This document shows, in pieces, positions 1 through 13,075 of a stretch of 64,000 bases of DNA (its first letter is position 1; each line of letters begins with the position of its first letter). The stretch comes from Blasia pusilla. Taxonomy: Eukaryota; Marchantiophyta; Marchantiopsida; Blasiales. The stretch is from the NCBI GenBank assembly GCA_050084515.1, contig CM114272.1, positions 31,992,001 through 32,056,000 of the forward strand, read 5' to 3'. Position numbers and translations under genes: made by a program. Under the pieces are notes generated by a model. That model worked only from the letters and a program-made list of their open reading frames with translations. It was not told the DNA's origin and searched no databases.

Positions 1-3000
1 TGAACTTGTGCGGAGCATCATTAATCTCTTCCCTTCAAGGCCTATGCAGAAGCTCTTAAAACACTTTTTTATTTCTCGTGCATGGCACGGGCACCTTCGA
101 GAGGAGGGCGAGAGAACTCCGGCCCTTTTAACAAGTGTAGTGTTTGACAGATGACTTAGCAAGTTTAGGCATAACACTTGATGTGCACTTTCACGAGCAG
201 TGTTCTAGTTTATTTAAACTTGAATCTCATTAGTTTTAGTTTCATTTCTTTTCTTCTAATTTGAAACCTAGCTAATTCTTTTTATTTCTATTTTTATTGG
301 AGAATGTCTTCTTGATTTGCAAACACATGCATGATTGACATATGGGTAAGTAAGAAAATATTTCCCGTACTACGGATAGCAAGAAAAAAACATTGAATTT
401 TTTTTGGAATTAGCGTGCAACATGGTTAGTCTTTCACTCATGTGTATGGCAGGGTGTACACTAGTGGTTTTTATGAAGGGGTGAGCACTTGAATTTGAAA
501 GTTTATAAAGGGATTTAGAAGCTTTGTGAATGTGTTGGTGGGAGGTAATGTCTTCTCTTATAGTATACTACATCCAATTTTGCATGCAAAATTAGGTTAG
601 GTTAAAATATAATTAGGTTTTAAGTTACCTTCCAAAATGATAATTAACCCCCAAAATTATGAAGTGATATTTTAAATAAACTTTGAATGATCCGATTAGT
701 TCAAGAGGTGAAAAACCCTCTTGGTTGAGAGAGCGAGGTGTTAAGAGGAGAGGAGTTTGAAAAATGAAGGGGCATTCACCTCGCGTTACAGCTCAAAGGT
801 AGGGAGTCATCACGAATATTCAAACTTGCCCATATAAGCCTTACATGTAGTTTTTTTAAATAATATCCATCAGTTGGGGTTTGTGAAAAAATAATGGATA
901 GATTTAAATTATCCATAATTATTATGTAATTTAATGATTTAACCTTTTAGTAAAATTTTGAGCGATCTTCTTGGTTGAGAGATTGAAAAATCCAGTTGGC
1001 TAAAAGGACCATGGTTCGAGAAGAGAGAAGTTTGAAAATCAAAGAGACACACTCCAATAATATAACAATATAGATTATATATATACATTAGTTAGAGATT
1101 TGATATCATATGGAAGAGGATGGTTTCCTCTTATGGGGCCAAATTGTTGTAACTCCAACTAGTAGGGCCATCCAATTCTCACCAACGGCAAGTTTAGGCC
1201 ATTCCCTTATCTAAGGATGACAAGGAATATCATTTGGAGAAACTGATACCTCCTTGGGTATGTTGGGTTCTTTCAATGGAGATTTAGTTTTAGCGTCCTG
1301 AAGAGGAGGGGATTAAATTTTTTTTCCATTTTGAAAATAAAAAATTCATATTATTTGCATTCCACATATATGGATGGAATGGTGGTTTAGCGCATGTCGA
1401 ACTTGTCCAAGGTTACATATGAACAAGTCAATGTCCGTAGTCATGTCCATGTTCGTGGACTTATGTCTCTCCTATGGAAGGACTTGTCCGTGTAGCCCTA
1501 CCTTCGCATTCTTTCTCATTCCTCTCACTTACCTTCATGTTCCATACTTTCCCATTTCTTCCTCCCTCCACCTCGATTCCCTCCCCCCTTATTGCTCCAT
1601 TCGCCCTTGCCTTGCCTTCCATCAAGAATTATAAATGGCGGCCCTACCTCTTGCAATCTATGTTCAGACTTGTCCATCCATGTTTACTTTAGGGATGGAC
1701 TTGTCCATTTTTGTGCAACCATGAACTTCCCCCTTAATGGGAAGTAAGTGAATACCCCTAGCAGGGTTTCTCGAAGTTCCATTGTAGGGATTTAGTACGG
1801 GAATAGACAATAGTGTCGTAGGTTGATCATCAAATCAAACATCCCATTAAGAAAGGATTGCAATTTTGTTTTGTGAGGTAACTGAATCAAAGATCATCCT
1901 AAGATAGGCATGACAAAATCTCTTATCACCTCACGAATGTCAAATGATGAATGATCCCAGTAATCTCAATTTTATCCAATCAAAGCTCACCCTAATATTT
2001 TATCATCCCCATGAATGTCAAATGATAAACCAGTGCGTCTTCCCATTTCCACTCACACCAATATTCGTAATTGCTATGTATACCAATGGTCATTCCGCTC
2101 TGTGTTCGAGCTTTCATTGGCCTTAATAGGGCATCTCACACGCTATGATGTAGAGATTGTGACCTCTCTTTGATTAAGGGTATTTTAATTCGCGAGGTAC
2201 CGCACTTGTAATTCCCTCCAAATTAAATTCTCAAATTGCTCTTGGATTTTTTGACCAAATTTGTTTGATGGCTTTACAACAAGTTAGGTGTGAGGTGCCG
2301 GAAGAAGTAGACGCTCATCTACCTCTTGCTTTTGGAGGTGGAGATATATTCCCATATCGTTTAATTCATATCATCCCCGTTCATTTAATTCATATCATGT
2401 GAAGAACTCTTTGCCGTAGAGAGATACCGTCCTTCTTTACAGTCAATATTCCAAGAGGAGATGTCGCGAGACCTTAGTCTCGCTATTTGAAGCTCCCTAA
2501 TACTCAAGAGGCAAGTAGGACGTCCGAGCCGTAAACATTGCTCATCCACCTCTTCGATAGGGCGTCTCAAGATCGTGCCGTAGGATCGGACGTCTGAATC
2601 CGTAGTTTTCTATATGGCCAAATGCGGTGCGCGAGTGTAGTGTATGGTGCCATCGAAAGTGGACGCTCATCTTTTACGGCCAAACATCCAAGACCACCGT
2701 GTGTATTTAACTCACACGCCTTGGAAATCCGTCAAGATTGAACTTCCTCATACACAAATGGAAGTCCAAAAACTTCCATCCTCCAAGAATTTAGGGTGAC
2801 ACGCCCTAATCACCCAACACCATAAGCATCTCAATAAACACCTTAAAAATAAGGACGGAAATCGACAGTCGTCGTCTACAAGGCTTGAGACGCCCTTATA
2901 TGAATCTCCGTAGGTACGCCGCTGAGATTTACGGAGAACTGCCGTAAAAGCTTCCTACGGCAACCGCCGTATCGAGACACCCCACCAATCCCGTCCTTCA

Positions 3001-3191
3001 CTTCACCCTCTCGCTCCTCACTCCCGAGAGCGAGCAAGAATTACGCATAAACCCTAACGCGCTTCTCCTCCTTCACACAGTGAAGGTGCCTTGCCCGAAT
3101 ACTGGTGATCCGAAGGCATGTCTGCTCGTTTTCTTTGAGCGCCGCAGAGGAATCCCGCCATTCATAGACTCTGTCTGGGAAGGGCGGAAGC
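1..3191. other. AT-rich intergenic DNA, no gene recognised
   Basis: No open frame here resembles a known protein and no RNA gene was recognised. The DNA is AT-rich to about 2.3 kb, then becomes more GC-balanced. The last 200 bases before the next gene probably hold the promoter and 5' leader of the UTP18-like gene. A stretch at about 290-445 resembles stretches near 18.5 kb and 31.35 kb and is listed as a dispersed repeat. Confidence 0.6.
292..445. repeat. Dispersed repeat, possibly a SINE relic
   Basis: The segment contains CTTCTTGATTTGCAAA and AAGAAAATATT, followed by an A/T-rich tract and GTGCAACAT. The same order of motifs occurs at about 18520-18650, and part of it at about 31370-31410. 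At 18.5 kb it is preceded by TAGCTCAACTAGAAGAG, which looks like a tRNA-type box A, so a tRNA-derived SINE is possible. Box B is not convincing. Ends and target duplications were not found. Confidence 0.3.
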
Positions 3192-4706
3192 ATGGCAGCG
3201 ACGCAGATCCGTGCAACACAGAGCAAAGAAGGGCGGAAGGAAGATTCGAAGAGGAAGAAGTCTGTGCGGACTGACGAGGGAGAATCTAGAGCCGGCGAGC
3301 CTGTGTTGTCTGATGAGGAGGAAGGAAGCATGGGTTTAGAATTGAGGGGAGTAGGAGTGGTGGCGGAGAAGGCGCCGAAAAGGAAGAAACCTGTGTGGGT
3401 TGATGAGGAGGAAGCCAAGGCTTTGATCAACATTTCGAGCGTTAATCGTTTGAAGAAGCTGAGGAGAGAGAAAGGAGAGGAATTCGTTTCGGGGACGGAC
3501 TACGTGTCGAGATTGAGGGCGCAGCATGCGGTTCTCAATGTCGGTACGTCGTGGGCGCAGCTTCCCTCGGAGAAGAGAGGAAGGAAGGATGCTGGACCGG
3601 GTTTTGATTCAGAAGGCGAAGACGGCAGCAGTGATGAGTGTGAAGGGGGTTTGGATGACACGGCAGGGGCAATTTCGGGGGATTTTCCACCTCTGCTTGA
3701 GAGCACTGACCTTGTTGTAAAGGGTAGATCGAGGTTGCCCCAAGGACTGATAGAGATTACAGCCATGAGGGATGGCAATAGCGAAGAACCTTCCAATGCA
3801 GTGGTACAGTCTGTAGAATTTCACAGAAACGCTCAAATATTGATGACTGCTGGTTTCGATAAGAGGCTGAGATTTTTCCAGATTGATGGGAAGAGGAATC
3901 CCAAGCTGCAGAGCATTTTTCTAGAAGATTTCCCGATTCACAAGGCGGCTTTTGTGCCAGACGGGTCGAAAGTGGTCGCATCCGGAAGGAGGAAACATTA
4001 CTTCGTCTACGACTTAGAAGCAGGCAAAGTTCAAAGGAACAGTCCTCTCATAGGAAGGAGTGAGAAAAGCATTGAGAGCTTCGAAGTGTCGCCAGACAAC
4101 AAGCTCGTTGCTTTCCTGGGTAATGAAGGGTACATTTTACTCTGCTCTCTAGCGACCGGGCAGTGGGTTGCCAACCTGAAAATGAATGGCTCCGTTCGGT
4201 CTGTCAGCTTTGCAGAAAATGGTACCCATTTGCTCAGTACTGGTGGTGATGGTGAGGTGTATCACTGGGATCTTAGAACTAGGCGGTGCTTTCACAGGGG
4301 TGTAGATGAGGGATGTGTCAAGAGCACTTCCTTGGAAGTATCATCAGATAGTAAGCTATTTGCCACGGGTTCTGGCAGTGGAGTTGTCAATGTGTATGAC
4401 AGAGACGCTTTCATAGGAGGCGCTTCCCGGCCGATCAAATCCTTATTGAATCTCGTCACAACTGTAGATAATTTGAAGTTTAGCAAGGACTCTCAGATAC
4501 TGGCTATTGCGTCACGGATGCAAAAGAACGCACTGAGACTAGTGCATCTCCCTTCTTACACCGTCTTCTCCAACTGGCCCACTGTCAAGACCCCTTTACA
4601 TTACGTGCATTCTTTGGACTTCAGTCCCGGAGGTGGTTATCTCGCTGTTGGAAATGCCGTTGGACGGGTTCTACTTTACAGGCTGCGCCACTATGACAGT
4701 GCGTGA
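3192..4706 (+). CDS. UTP18: U3 snoRNA-associated protein 18 (UTP18)-like WD40 protein
   Basis: Predicted subunit of the small-subunit processome, the nucleolar complex that uses U3 snoRNA to process pre-18S rRNA. The 504-residue frame has no intron. The first ~170 residues are basic and acidic low complexity, as in the family, and include a KKPVWVDEEE block near residue 65. A WD40 propeller fills the rest: VEFHRNAQILMTAGFDKRLR near residue 208, a GDGEVYHWDLR repeat near 353, and a final SLDFSPGGGYLAVGN repeat near 475. The order and these phrases match the UTP18 family from memory. The ATG follows an A/G-rich leader, and the codons after it encode the expected lysine-rich start. Length is close to that of plant homologues. 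It seems intact. No operon-like context applies; the nearest gene is 9 kb away. Confidence 0.9.
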   Translation: MAATQIRATQSKEGRKEDSKRKKSVRTDEGESRAGEPVLSDEEEGSMGLELRGVGVVAEKAPKRKKPVWVDEEEAKALINISSVNRLKKLRREKGEEFVSGTDYVSRLRAQHAVLNVGTSWAQLPSEKRGRKDAGPGFDSEGEDGSSDECEGGLDDTAGAISGDFPPLLESTDLVVKGRSRLPQGLIEITAMRDGNSEEPSNAVVQSVEFHRNAQILMTAGFDKRLRFFQIDGKRNPKLQSIFLEDFPIHKAAFVPDGSKVVASGRRKHYFVYDLEAGKVQRNSPLIGRSEKSIESFEVSPDNKLVAFLGNEGYILLCSLATGQWVANLKMNGSVRSVSFAENGTHLLSTGGDGEVYHWDLRTRRCFHRGVDEGCVKSTSLEVSSDSKLFATGSGSGVVNVYDRDAFIGGASRPIKSLLNLVTTVDNLKFSKDSQILAIASRMQKNALRLVHLPSYTVFSNWPTVKTPLHYVHSLDFSPGGGYLAVGNAVGRVLLYRLRHYDSA

Positions 4707-7000
4707 GGACGATGTGGGGGTTTGGAAGGTGATGTGGGAAGTTTTTGGAGCTCTGATGTGGGGGATGCGATCATCGCCCGACGGGTAGCGAATCAAGGCG
4801 AATGGTTCTCTCTCGCTCTTCAGCTTTCTCGTATGCATTTCGCATCTTGCTGGTTATCTATGAAGCTCTATGGTTCAGGGCTCGAATGCGGACAAGGAAA
4901 TGATCTACCATTCTCTCTTGTAACTCGACTTATGCAAAGTCGCAGGAATCGCGGAAGAGTCATGAGGGTATGTTCCAGCTCCTGGATCGGAGGATTCTCG
5001 GCTTCATCTCATTACTTCTTATGTAATTTTGTGTGGATGTAGCTAGACATCCATCTGATGGAGTAATGGTCCAGCTCTTCTCAGTGTCTGGCACGTTGAT
5101 GATACTTCCCCAGCATACCCAGTACTAGGATTGAATTCGGTGCCGATATTTGGCTGTATTGGCTGAGGTCAGGCCAACTCCAACCTCAACAGTCTGAGGA
5201 TCCTAATCAGCCATGGAGATGCGATTCCAATCAAAGAGGCCATAGGATGCACTTGCGAGGAGGAAATCGCAAGCAAGTCATCATGCACGCCAGGTCTCTC
5301 CTTCATCGTAGCAATCTTCTGAGTTCAATTGCACAGGAATCACATGTCGTCTGACCTTCACTAGTACTGCAGCTTAACACCGCCACAGGAGTTCCGAATG
5401 ACTCCTGGGCCAACACACCATAGCTGAGTACTGAAGGATCGGCTCACCTTTCCAAAGGAAGAAGTAGTCTCTGGAGGTGCTTTTGCAAGTTCTTCGGTAG
5501 CTATGTGGTCCAGCCAGACCCACCATGGTTCCGAGTTATTCAAAGTCCTTAATGGTAAGGACCAAGAGATGAAATGTTAATGGTTGCATGCAAGTGCTGA
5601 GATTTGTCATAGTAAGTCTGTTCCTACAAATAGGTCTTGCAGTTCACGAAGGGGAAAAGAATGTGCAGTCCCATTGTAAGCACACCTGATTGTGCATATG
5701 AGGGGAAGTAAGAGCAGTGAAGTCCATGGTAACATGGCCGTGTTTCAGTCCATGAGCTGCCCTGGGAGCAGTAGATCGAGGTAACAGCATTGTCACTCCA
5801 CTGCATTGCATTTGTGTAAGTTTTAGTGCTATTTCGATGTCCCTTGAAACAATTTTAAGAAGCGCACATCGATAATCACTTTTTGTGACTTCCTGAGACC
5901 TTTGGCATGATATCTCACACCTGGCCAATTTGTAAGTCCAGACCCTGGGCACATTCGAATACCTTGTGGTAACGTTCTATAAAAAGCACTTTGAGAAAGC
6001 TGGCCCCCACAGAAACGTGCAACAGTCAATCCAAAGGATTCTTCTCCAGGTCACAAAGTACCAAAGAGTTCTTAGAATATGAAATGACCTTTCATCTCGG
6101 CTTCAGCTTGATCTCGGAACAACTCATATCTTCAAATACTCGTGAGGTACTTGACAAAGCAAGTGACTACCAGACTAAAGTCTAGTAATACATATTGTTG
6201 ACATTGTGAAGAACGTGTAGAAACACATCATTGGATGAAGTAAAAAAGTGAAGTGTTGACATTAAGAAGAATGAAGCACGAATTGGGTTTGGAATTGAAG
6301 AAGTGGAAGGGAAAAAAGTCTAAGAAGTGGCAGGGAAAATTTCCAACTTCGAATGTCACTCGCACAGACAGCACTGCCACTAGTGGCCATAGTTCACAAA
6401 TAAAACTCCCGGTGTGCCACCAAACCTCTCCCTGTTTGGTTCCAGCTCTATAACCCCATACTCTTTGATGCATCAATCTTTGATGCTTGATGCGGGCCCA
6501 ATTCTCCTGTTTGAGAGCTACCAGGGCAATTGCTCTCAAATTTCAGCCAGCAATCCAAACTCAAACAATGCTTCTACATGTCTCACGGCCATCACCAGAC
6601 CAGGACCTCTCATCTTTCTCATTCCTAACTTACTTCACATTGGCTAACATGGAAACGAGCTCACTTGGATCTACATCACGAACTCTCAAGCCACATCTCT
6701 AGCTCGACAATCCTCCTCACTAACCACGCTCGATGTCATTCAACTCACCTCGTCGTGTTCCCCTCTACTACAGTTGCGATCTCACAAATCCCTCGTCTTC
6801 TGGATCAAACCCTGAATGGTCTACATCATTTCTCACTATGTACAACCATTAAAAAGGAGCGCGTGCTTCCAAGCTTTCCAATAAGACCAGCCTTTCCCAA
6901 AACGCCCTGCATTTGGTCCTCCATTTCTGCTTTACAGTGTCATTAATCCCAATGTGACTTTGTATGGCGTTTCAGTTTTTCATGCTCCGTGATCAAGACG
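4707..7000. other. Intergenic region downstream of UTP18-like gene
   Basis: The first few hundred bases are presumably the 3' UTR. Short open frames (for example 4722-5042) show no recognisable domain and no shared exon structure. Nothing else could be supported. Confidence 0.5.
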
Positions 7001-8830
7001 TACTCTCCATACTTGACTCACGTCCGTGTTCGGGTATGACTAGGACCCACGGCGGTCCACTTGCCTTAGGGCAGGTCCCCATGCGGTTGGTTTGAGGTCG
7101 CGGGGTCCCAGATCTGGTGGATCGACGATTGGAATTTGAGGGACCAAATACTCGTCCCTGGTCCGTCCGCGCCGCAAAAGTCACGACGCGGAAATTCCAA
7201 GGACAATCCTTGGATAGTTATAGTGTATAACAAAAAACTCTAAACTGTTTCGTAACCGGAATTGCTTGACCACCTATGACAGGGCCCGGATTCTGTATCG
7301 GAACCAAGCTAGGACCCCAGGGCTAGGACTCCAAGGAGTTTTCCATGGGGACATGCCCTTAGTCATGTTTCTTGCGGTGTTTTTGTGACTACGGCTCCTC
7401 TTACCCAGACTCGAATTGGGGTGCCGCCGCCACGGCGGCAATTTTGGCGCCTGTGTGAGTTAGCGTTGTGCTAACTCATTTTGGTCCTCCGCTTACTCAA
7501 GTTAGCAGAGTTTCCTGCCTAGGACGCGCTTGGGCTCCTGGACTCGGGGTCTGAGACCATGGTGCTCCATGTCTAAGTTCTCAAATCTGATTCTGTCGAA
7601 CCTAAACCAAGACCCCGACTTAGACTCCTAAACCCAGACCTTGGGCCCTTGGCAGGTGGCTGATTTTGATAGGCGTTTCTTGGTGGTCTCATCATGGCCC
7701 ATTCCAACGAAACATGGTTAAGTGGGGTTACCTGGAGGCAACGTGTTTGGGGCTCGCTGGTCTTGGACACATCCGTGACACTCTCCCCAACAAGTAAAAG
7801 ATCTCGACCTCAAGATCGGATGACTCGCCATTCCCTAACCTGCAATCAACACATTGTTTAGGAGCGAGTTTATGTCCATGATGGGGGGCATCCCATAACC
7901 TACCCGCCATTAGGGACTAACTCTTTCATTCTGGTGGCGCTCACTCCCTAAGGCCGTCTCTGCTGAGTCCTGGCTCTACGTGGGACTTGGGTTATCGAAT
8001 TTGGTTACCTTCATGATCTTTGGTGCTCCATCAGTCATGAGTCTTGGCCCTCTGAGGTTGGTTACTCAGGATGGAGACACTTATTTTCTTCGAGTATCAA
8101 AGTCGAATCATCATTCGAACCAACAAAACTTCACCCATCTAGGACATGGCTGCCCAGGAAATACTTATGAGTCCCTTGTTCTCATACGTAGGCGCGTGAT
8201 CAGTGGGTGACGGGTTGGCCCATATACATGTGTGTTTACAACTATGTGATATCAAGTTGATCAAGCCGCCTCATTGCACTAATCATGAACACCAAGTTGA
8301 ACACCCTCATTTCCCGCACCACTTGCCTCTACCAATTACTATCTAAATGTCATTAGTGTTCTACATTGGTCTGCCATGCTCTTGGACTCAATCTCTTCTA
8401 GTTCAATTACACTTGGTTTCCAACCAGCGTTTGAGTGGGATACTCATCTAATGCCACGAGAGCACCTTCAGTGAATGCGAGGTAGCCTCCGCCCCCTTGG
8501 GGCCGACCCATTCGCATAGAAACTCACGCTGAAATCCATGATCACACACTCCTTGAGTATCTCCTCCATTCGCATGCCATGCAACCCAGGTAAAGCCTTC
8601 AAAACAAGGTGCCACTTTTGTTCTGAAGACAAGAATCGGTCAAAATCCTCCACAAACCTTTTTATCAATGAAACATGGAAGACCATATGATAACTTTTCA
8701 TAGTGGTGGGCAATTGCAATTCATAAGACAACTTGGCAACTCATCTGAGAATAGTGTAAGGTCCCGACTAGCAGGGTACTAGCTTCGTCACATGGCCCGC
8801 GGGGAAATGAAAATTCCTCGTTTCTGCCAA
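7000..8830 (-). mobile_element. Decayed Ty3/gypsy (chromovirus-type) 3' fragment with putative LTR
   Basis: Read on the minus strand, 8820-8470 encodes a broken C-terminal integrase region: a GPYTI segment, then YELQLP, then FHVSLIKRFVEDFDR. This is the family-typical 'YxLxLP...HpVFHVSLLK' block that precedes the chromodomain. A later piece in another frame (REFLCEWVGPKGAEAT) looks like the start of a chromodomain. Further downstream the strand reads TTGTTGGGGAGAG, a polypurine tract, immediately followed by TGTCACGGATG (from 7780 leftward), the expected start of a 3' LTR. The left end of that LTR is not resolved and 7000 is a guess. Stops and frameshifts make it non-coding. The rest of gag-pol is absent. 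Confidence 0.55.
8468..8820 (-). pseudogene. Ty3/gypsy integrase C-terminus / chromodomain remnant
   Basis: This is the coding remnant inside the element above. A stop lies in the GPYTI segment and a frameshift in the chromodomain-like part. The stretch SYELQLPTTMKSYHMVFHVS is the diagnostic feature. I see no sign that the 87-residue open piece is a gene of its own. Confidence 0.6.
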
Positions 8831-11800
8831 ACCTTAATCACCCACATAATTTTCCACATCGCGTCGATGTTGGTTGGCCTGTTTGGCATAGCATTTCTGG
8901 GCACGTGCCATGTTAGCCTTCGCGAGCAACACAAACCCATGCACATTTAGAAACGTATGCTACACGTGTCAGCCGCATAGGAGAGAAAAAAAAAGTGCAC
9001 GTGTCAACACGGGAGGAGAGTTTTCTCAAACCCCATTCTCTTTTAATCATATAGATTTGCACGGGATGGCGCCAGATATATGTCCATGGGACTAGGGTTG
9101 GGTGCTAGGGTAGTAGGCTACCTCAACCTTAACCTTGAATTAGAAGATCTATGGCATGAATGGAATAAAAAACCGGGCACCCAATGAAATGCTTGTGGGA
9201 GACTTGCAGGAAAAAAGGGGAGACTTGACATTTTCTCAAAGAAACTGCGAGCAATCATCTATGTATTGGAAATAAACCGAACAGGAAAAAATACTCGAGG
9301 AAAAAATAACTAGATCATAAGAAGTTGGGAGAGAGTCGGATGCTTTTAGAGAATACCCAAAGGCTTACCCAACTGTCAAGAAAAAATTGGATAGATGAAA
9401 AATACTAGCCAACCCTTGTGTCGAAGATGTTAATTTCGTACAATTTCTCCAATTTTACGGAAGTTCCTTATGAGAGGGAATTTTCTCACTTATACTAAAG
9501 GCTTCCGAAGATTCCTCCGAACGTCAAACGGATGGCAGACCAATCTCTTAAAATGTCACGGATAGAGGGAATGTGCAATTACTATGACGAGTCCTTGGCT
9601 CTCTTAATTTAACTGCTCTTTAAATATGATAGGTGTCAACATAGAGAAGTTTTTAAAGGACAAGTATCAACACCAAGCACCAAGAGAGGGTTTCTCTCAC
9701 TCCATCTTTTTTTAATAATACAGATAGATGTGGAGAACCCAGGTTGGTTGTTGATATCGTTGGTTGAAACCAGGAAACAAAATTTTCGTGGAAGTAAATT
9801 TCTTTGCACTTTGTATCATATAGCAAATGGGAATAGAGTGAAAAATTACCATCTAATCATGTGCACATTGGAAATTTACTAATTTTGAGAAAAGCCTATT
9901 GAGGTTTAACACCAATCCAAATCAGTATACGCTAGGGGTATGCATGTGCTATGCACAAATTAATTCTGAGTGGTTGCTTAATTATGGAGTAGTAGACAAT
10001 TACCTTTAATTTCCTATTACTTCTCAAAATTGTCCCCTCCCTCCTCCTTCCCTAACCTTCTTTTCAAATGCAAGAGTGAAAATAAATTTGTCAATATGTC
10101 GAGAATTCTGTCTTTTTGTAGCATATGCACTTTGGATTAATAGAATATATTTTATTTTCAAAAAAAACCTCAAATCAATGGAAACAAAATGACATCCTAA
10201 AAGGAGGAGGCAAGAAATCAATATCATGGAATGAAGATTGTTTCTTGTACACGACATTTGCCTTCCCCATATCAACTGTAATATTATATGTGGTCAGTGA
10301 GCTAGGCTTAAATTAATTATAAATACAAGATGTTAGCAAGGGAAATTTTGAAATTTGCAATGATTAACATGCGTTTTCATAGGGTCATGCTATGGTTACA
10401 CCCAAAGTTGTTTCGGGCAAAGACAAGGATGTATGATTGAGGTTGCCCTTTCCTTATTATTGATGGGTTGTCCCATTTTTTTCTCATTCTAGTTTTGTAA
10501 TTTTTTAAAGGGATATTCTTGTTAACTCGTCCTCTAGTTAGTCCATACTATTTCCTTAGTAAGGGATTATGCGAATTAAATTTTTCTAACGTAATCATAT
10601 CTCAATTATTCTTAAGGTTTAAAAGTTGTGTTAAAAAATAATTCCGAAGAAAAATTGCCATCCCATTATCCTTCCAGGTAGCTTTGTTAATGGGACTCAT
10701 TATATGGGATCACTTCTAAGAAAATTTTTCCCATCCTCATAAATGAAGTTGATTTTTTAATCATTACTTGTTGACTTTTACTAATGATACTATCCAAAAG
10801 TAATACTAGTGGATGCTCGTGTCATGCATGGGCTGATGAGTAATGATGAGCACCATTGGTCCACTCCTAAAGTCTCTTTTTCCCTAACTTAGTTAGACAT
10901 GACTAACTCATTTGATGGGACAAGTGTCATAATAGGAGGCCATTTGTGAAGACAGGTGTTGAATTGGGAGATAATTGCTGCTGATGAGAGGAATATCTCT
11001 AATAATAATATAGATGTTTGGCAAGTCATGGAAAATGAGATTTTCATTCATCCCCAACCCCCTTGGTTGCCCCCCAAAAACTTCAAATAGGTTGGAGATT
11101 CATTTCCTCCTTTCTTCTCCAATACGTATCTCAATCATCCCCATCTGAAAAATCATGGCAGATAGCCTCTTTGGGTTGTCAAATTTATTATTGAATAAAA
11201 TGGTTGTTGAATGGGTTTAAGGCAATTCCATGATGGGTTTTTAATACAATATAATGTTCACACAAATCATCCCTTTGGGAAACTTGGGTGGTTGCTTTCG
11301 TTGGGTTAGAAAGATTCATCAACAAAAGATGTTCAGATGGGATGAGACGGAGTGGGGTTATATAACATCCCCAATTCGGAAGCAAAAGAATGTATATTAT
11401 TATTGGAGAGTTCCCCTATAAAAGGTGCCACGCCTCTTGATGACAAGTGTCTTTTTGGGCCAATAGCATTCCTTAAGTTTTGTCTAGTCGTGAGAAGGAT
11501 CATGCCCAAATACAATGTTAATCAACTTCAAAGACGGGGACGAGGGGCTCACACGATCGCATACAGTTGTTCATCGTAACATTAACGAGCTTAATTCCCA
11601 TTGGGGATCATAACAATAAAGGCACTAAATGCATGTATTCAACAAAACACACACATAATTCCATCCCAACTTAACTTAGCACGGTTGGAAGCAGGGTCCA
11701 TGTAGTTTTTTCATGAGAACCGGTACATTTCAATCTGCACGAAACCAAAGGTAAACTTTGAAAATTTCCTGATTCAAGTCAGCTTTTTATTTGTATTTAA

Positions 11801-12310
11801 ATAGATACAAATAAAAAGGAGAAGCTCCATGTACTGTTGGTTTTTGGCCGGTGACTCAGAAACTGAAACAGAAATTTGTAAATTTTTCCGGCTAGCTCAA
11901 CACGTAACCCTGGTGCTCCACGTACATTGGTTGGAAGTGCTTGGAAAACCACCATGCAGACCTCTCAAATCGCTACGGCATACAATGCTGCTCTTTCTAT
12001 GTCTATGGAATTCGCCAACATCACTCAGCGACGACAACTCATCCAGACCACCGAGTACACCAATCTTAAGACCTCAAGTCTACTTTGGATGGCGGATAAA
12101 CGATATAGATATGGAGAGTCCTCTCGCCCATAGAGGTCTAGCTAGGTCTAGGAAAAGGCCACCCATAGCTCTAGAAAGGTTGTGGCAACTACCGTGAGTC
12201 TTGTGAGTGGATCGAGCTCTCCACCTCTTCTAGTTTCATTCAGGACTTTAGTGTCGAATCGATCGTGAAAAACTTCCATATCTCCCTTCTGCGGCTCTAC
12301 TCTATTTTCA
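8831..12310. other. AT-rich intergenic DNA, no gene recognised
   Basis: Only short, composition-driven open frames occur. The 122-residue frame at 11829-12197 has no recognisable motif and is not supported as a gene. The block TATATTATTATTGGAGAGT at about 11391, followed by TGTCTTTTTGGGCCAATAG, recurs at about 13058-13098, so this spacer also holds old dispersed repeats. Confidence 0.5.
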
Positions 12311-12595
12311 GCCCCTCGTTCCCTTTTCAATATTCTTGGTATTCTTAATTGTTGTTCTCTCTGTCTTCAGCCCTTAGTTCCCTTTTTAGTATGCTTATCA
12401 TTCCTTGCATTACAACCCTTAGTTCCCTTTTAAGTATGCTTAGCATCCCTTGCATAACAACACTTAGTTCCCTTTCTAGTGTGCTTGGCATTCTTTGCAT
12501 TGCAACCCCTACTTCCGTTTCTAGTATGCTTAACATTCATTGCATCACAATCCTTGGTTACCTTTCCAGTAGGCATAGTATTCCTTGCATTACAA
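12311..12595. repeat. 45-bp minisatellite
   Basis: Five consecutive units of exactly 45 bp start at 12371, 12416, 12461, 12506 and 12551. Each has the pattern CTTAGTTCCCTTT...AGTATGCTTAGCAT...CTTGCAT.ACAAC. A sixth, more diverged unit begins at about 12311. Because 45 is a multiple of three, the array stays open on both strands and gives spurious 15-residue-repeat frames. Confidence 0.85.
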
Positions 12596-12856
12596 CTACC
12601 TAGTAAGATGCCCACACGAAAAAATGAGTATTGGGAAACTTGGATTTACTGCTCAAAAATTCAAACTTAAGTAGGTAATCATGTTACTCGGACATACCAC
12701 CCCTTAAATGAACATGTGTGGATGGGTGGCAAATACATGTCGGTGAAGTATCAGATAGGGGTGTTCGATCCGAGATGAGATGTGGGTGTCTCCAATAACA
12801 ATAAAGATGCGTGGTGGGAAAAAAACCCAAACCATGATCAAATTTTCTCCCCTCTA

Positions 12857-13075
12857 CTTTTGGTCCACCTTATCCTTTCGCTATGGCCATGTGGCATGGC
12901 AACGAGACCCTTTGGCCGTCTTTCCATGGTGCCACATAAAACCAACAAACTATATTGTTATTGGAGAGTGCTTTTGGTCCTCCCTATCCTTTCCATTTCC
13001 ATGCCACATGGCTATGAGACCCTTCGGGCACATGGTGGCACATAAAACCAACAATCTATATTATTATGGGAGAGT
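12857..13075. repeat. Tandem duplication, ~110-bp unit, two copies
   Basis: Unit 1 is 12857-12970 and unit 2 is 12971-13075. Both start CTTTTGGTCC, share GAGACCCTT, GGCACATAAAACCAACAA (GCC in unit 1) and CTATATT, and end GGGAGAGT or TGGAGAGT. A few substitutions and a small gap separate them. No coding meaning was found. Confidence 0.75.

Noticed and set aside
960-1060. tRNA-like GGTTCGAG word near 1012 and another near 8127
   Set aside because: No cloverleaf or box A at the right distance. No tRNA gene is supported anywhere in the window.
11829-12197. 122-residue open frame
   Set aside because: No recognisable motif, no splice context, and an overlapping second frame of similar quality.
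12349-12603. 84-residue frame with 15-residue repeats
   Set aside because: Explained by the 45-bp minisatellite.
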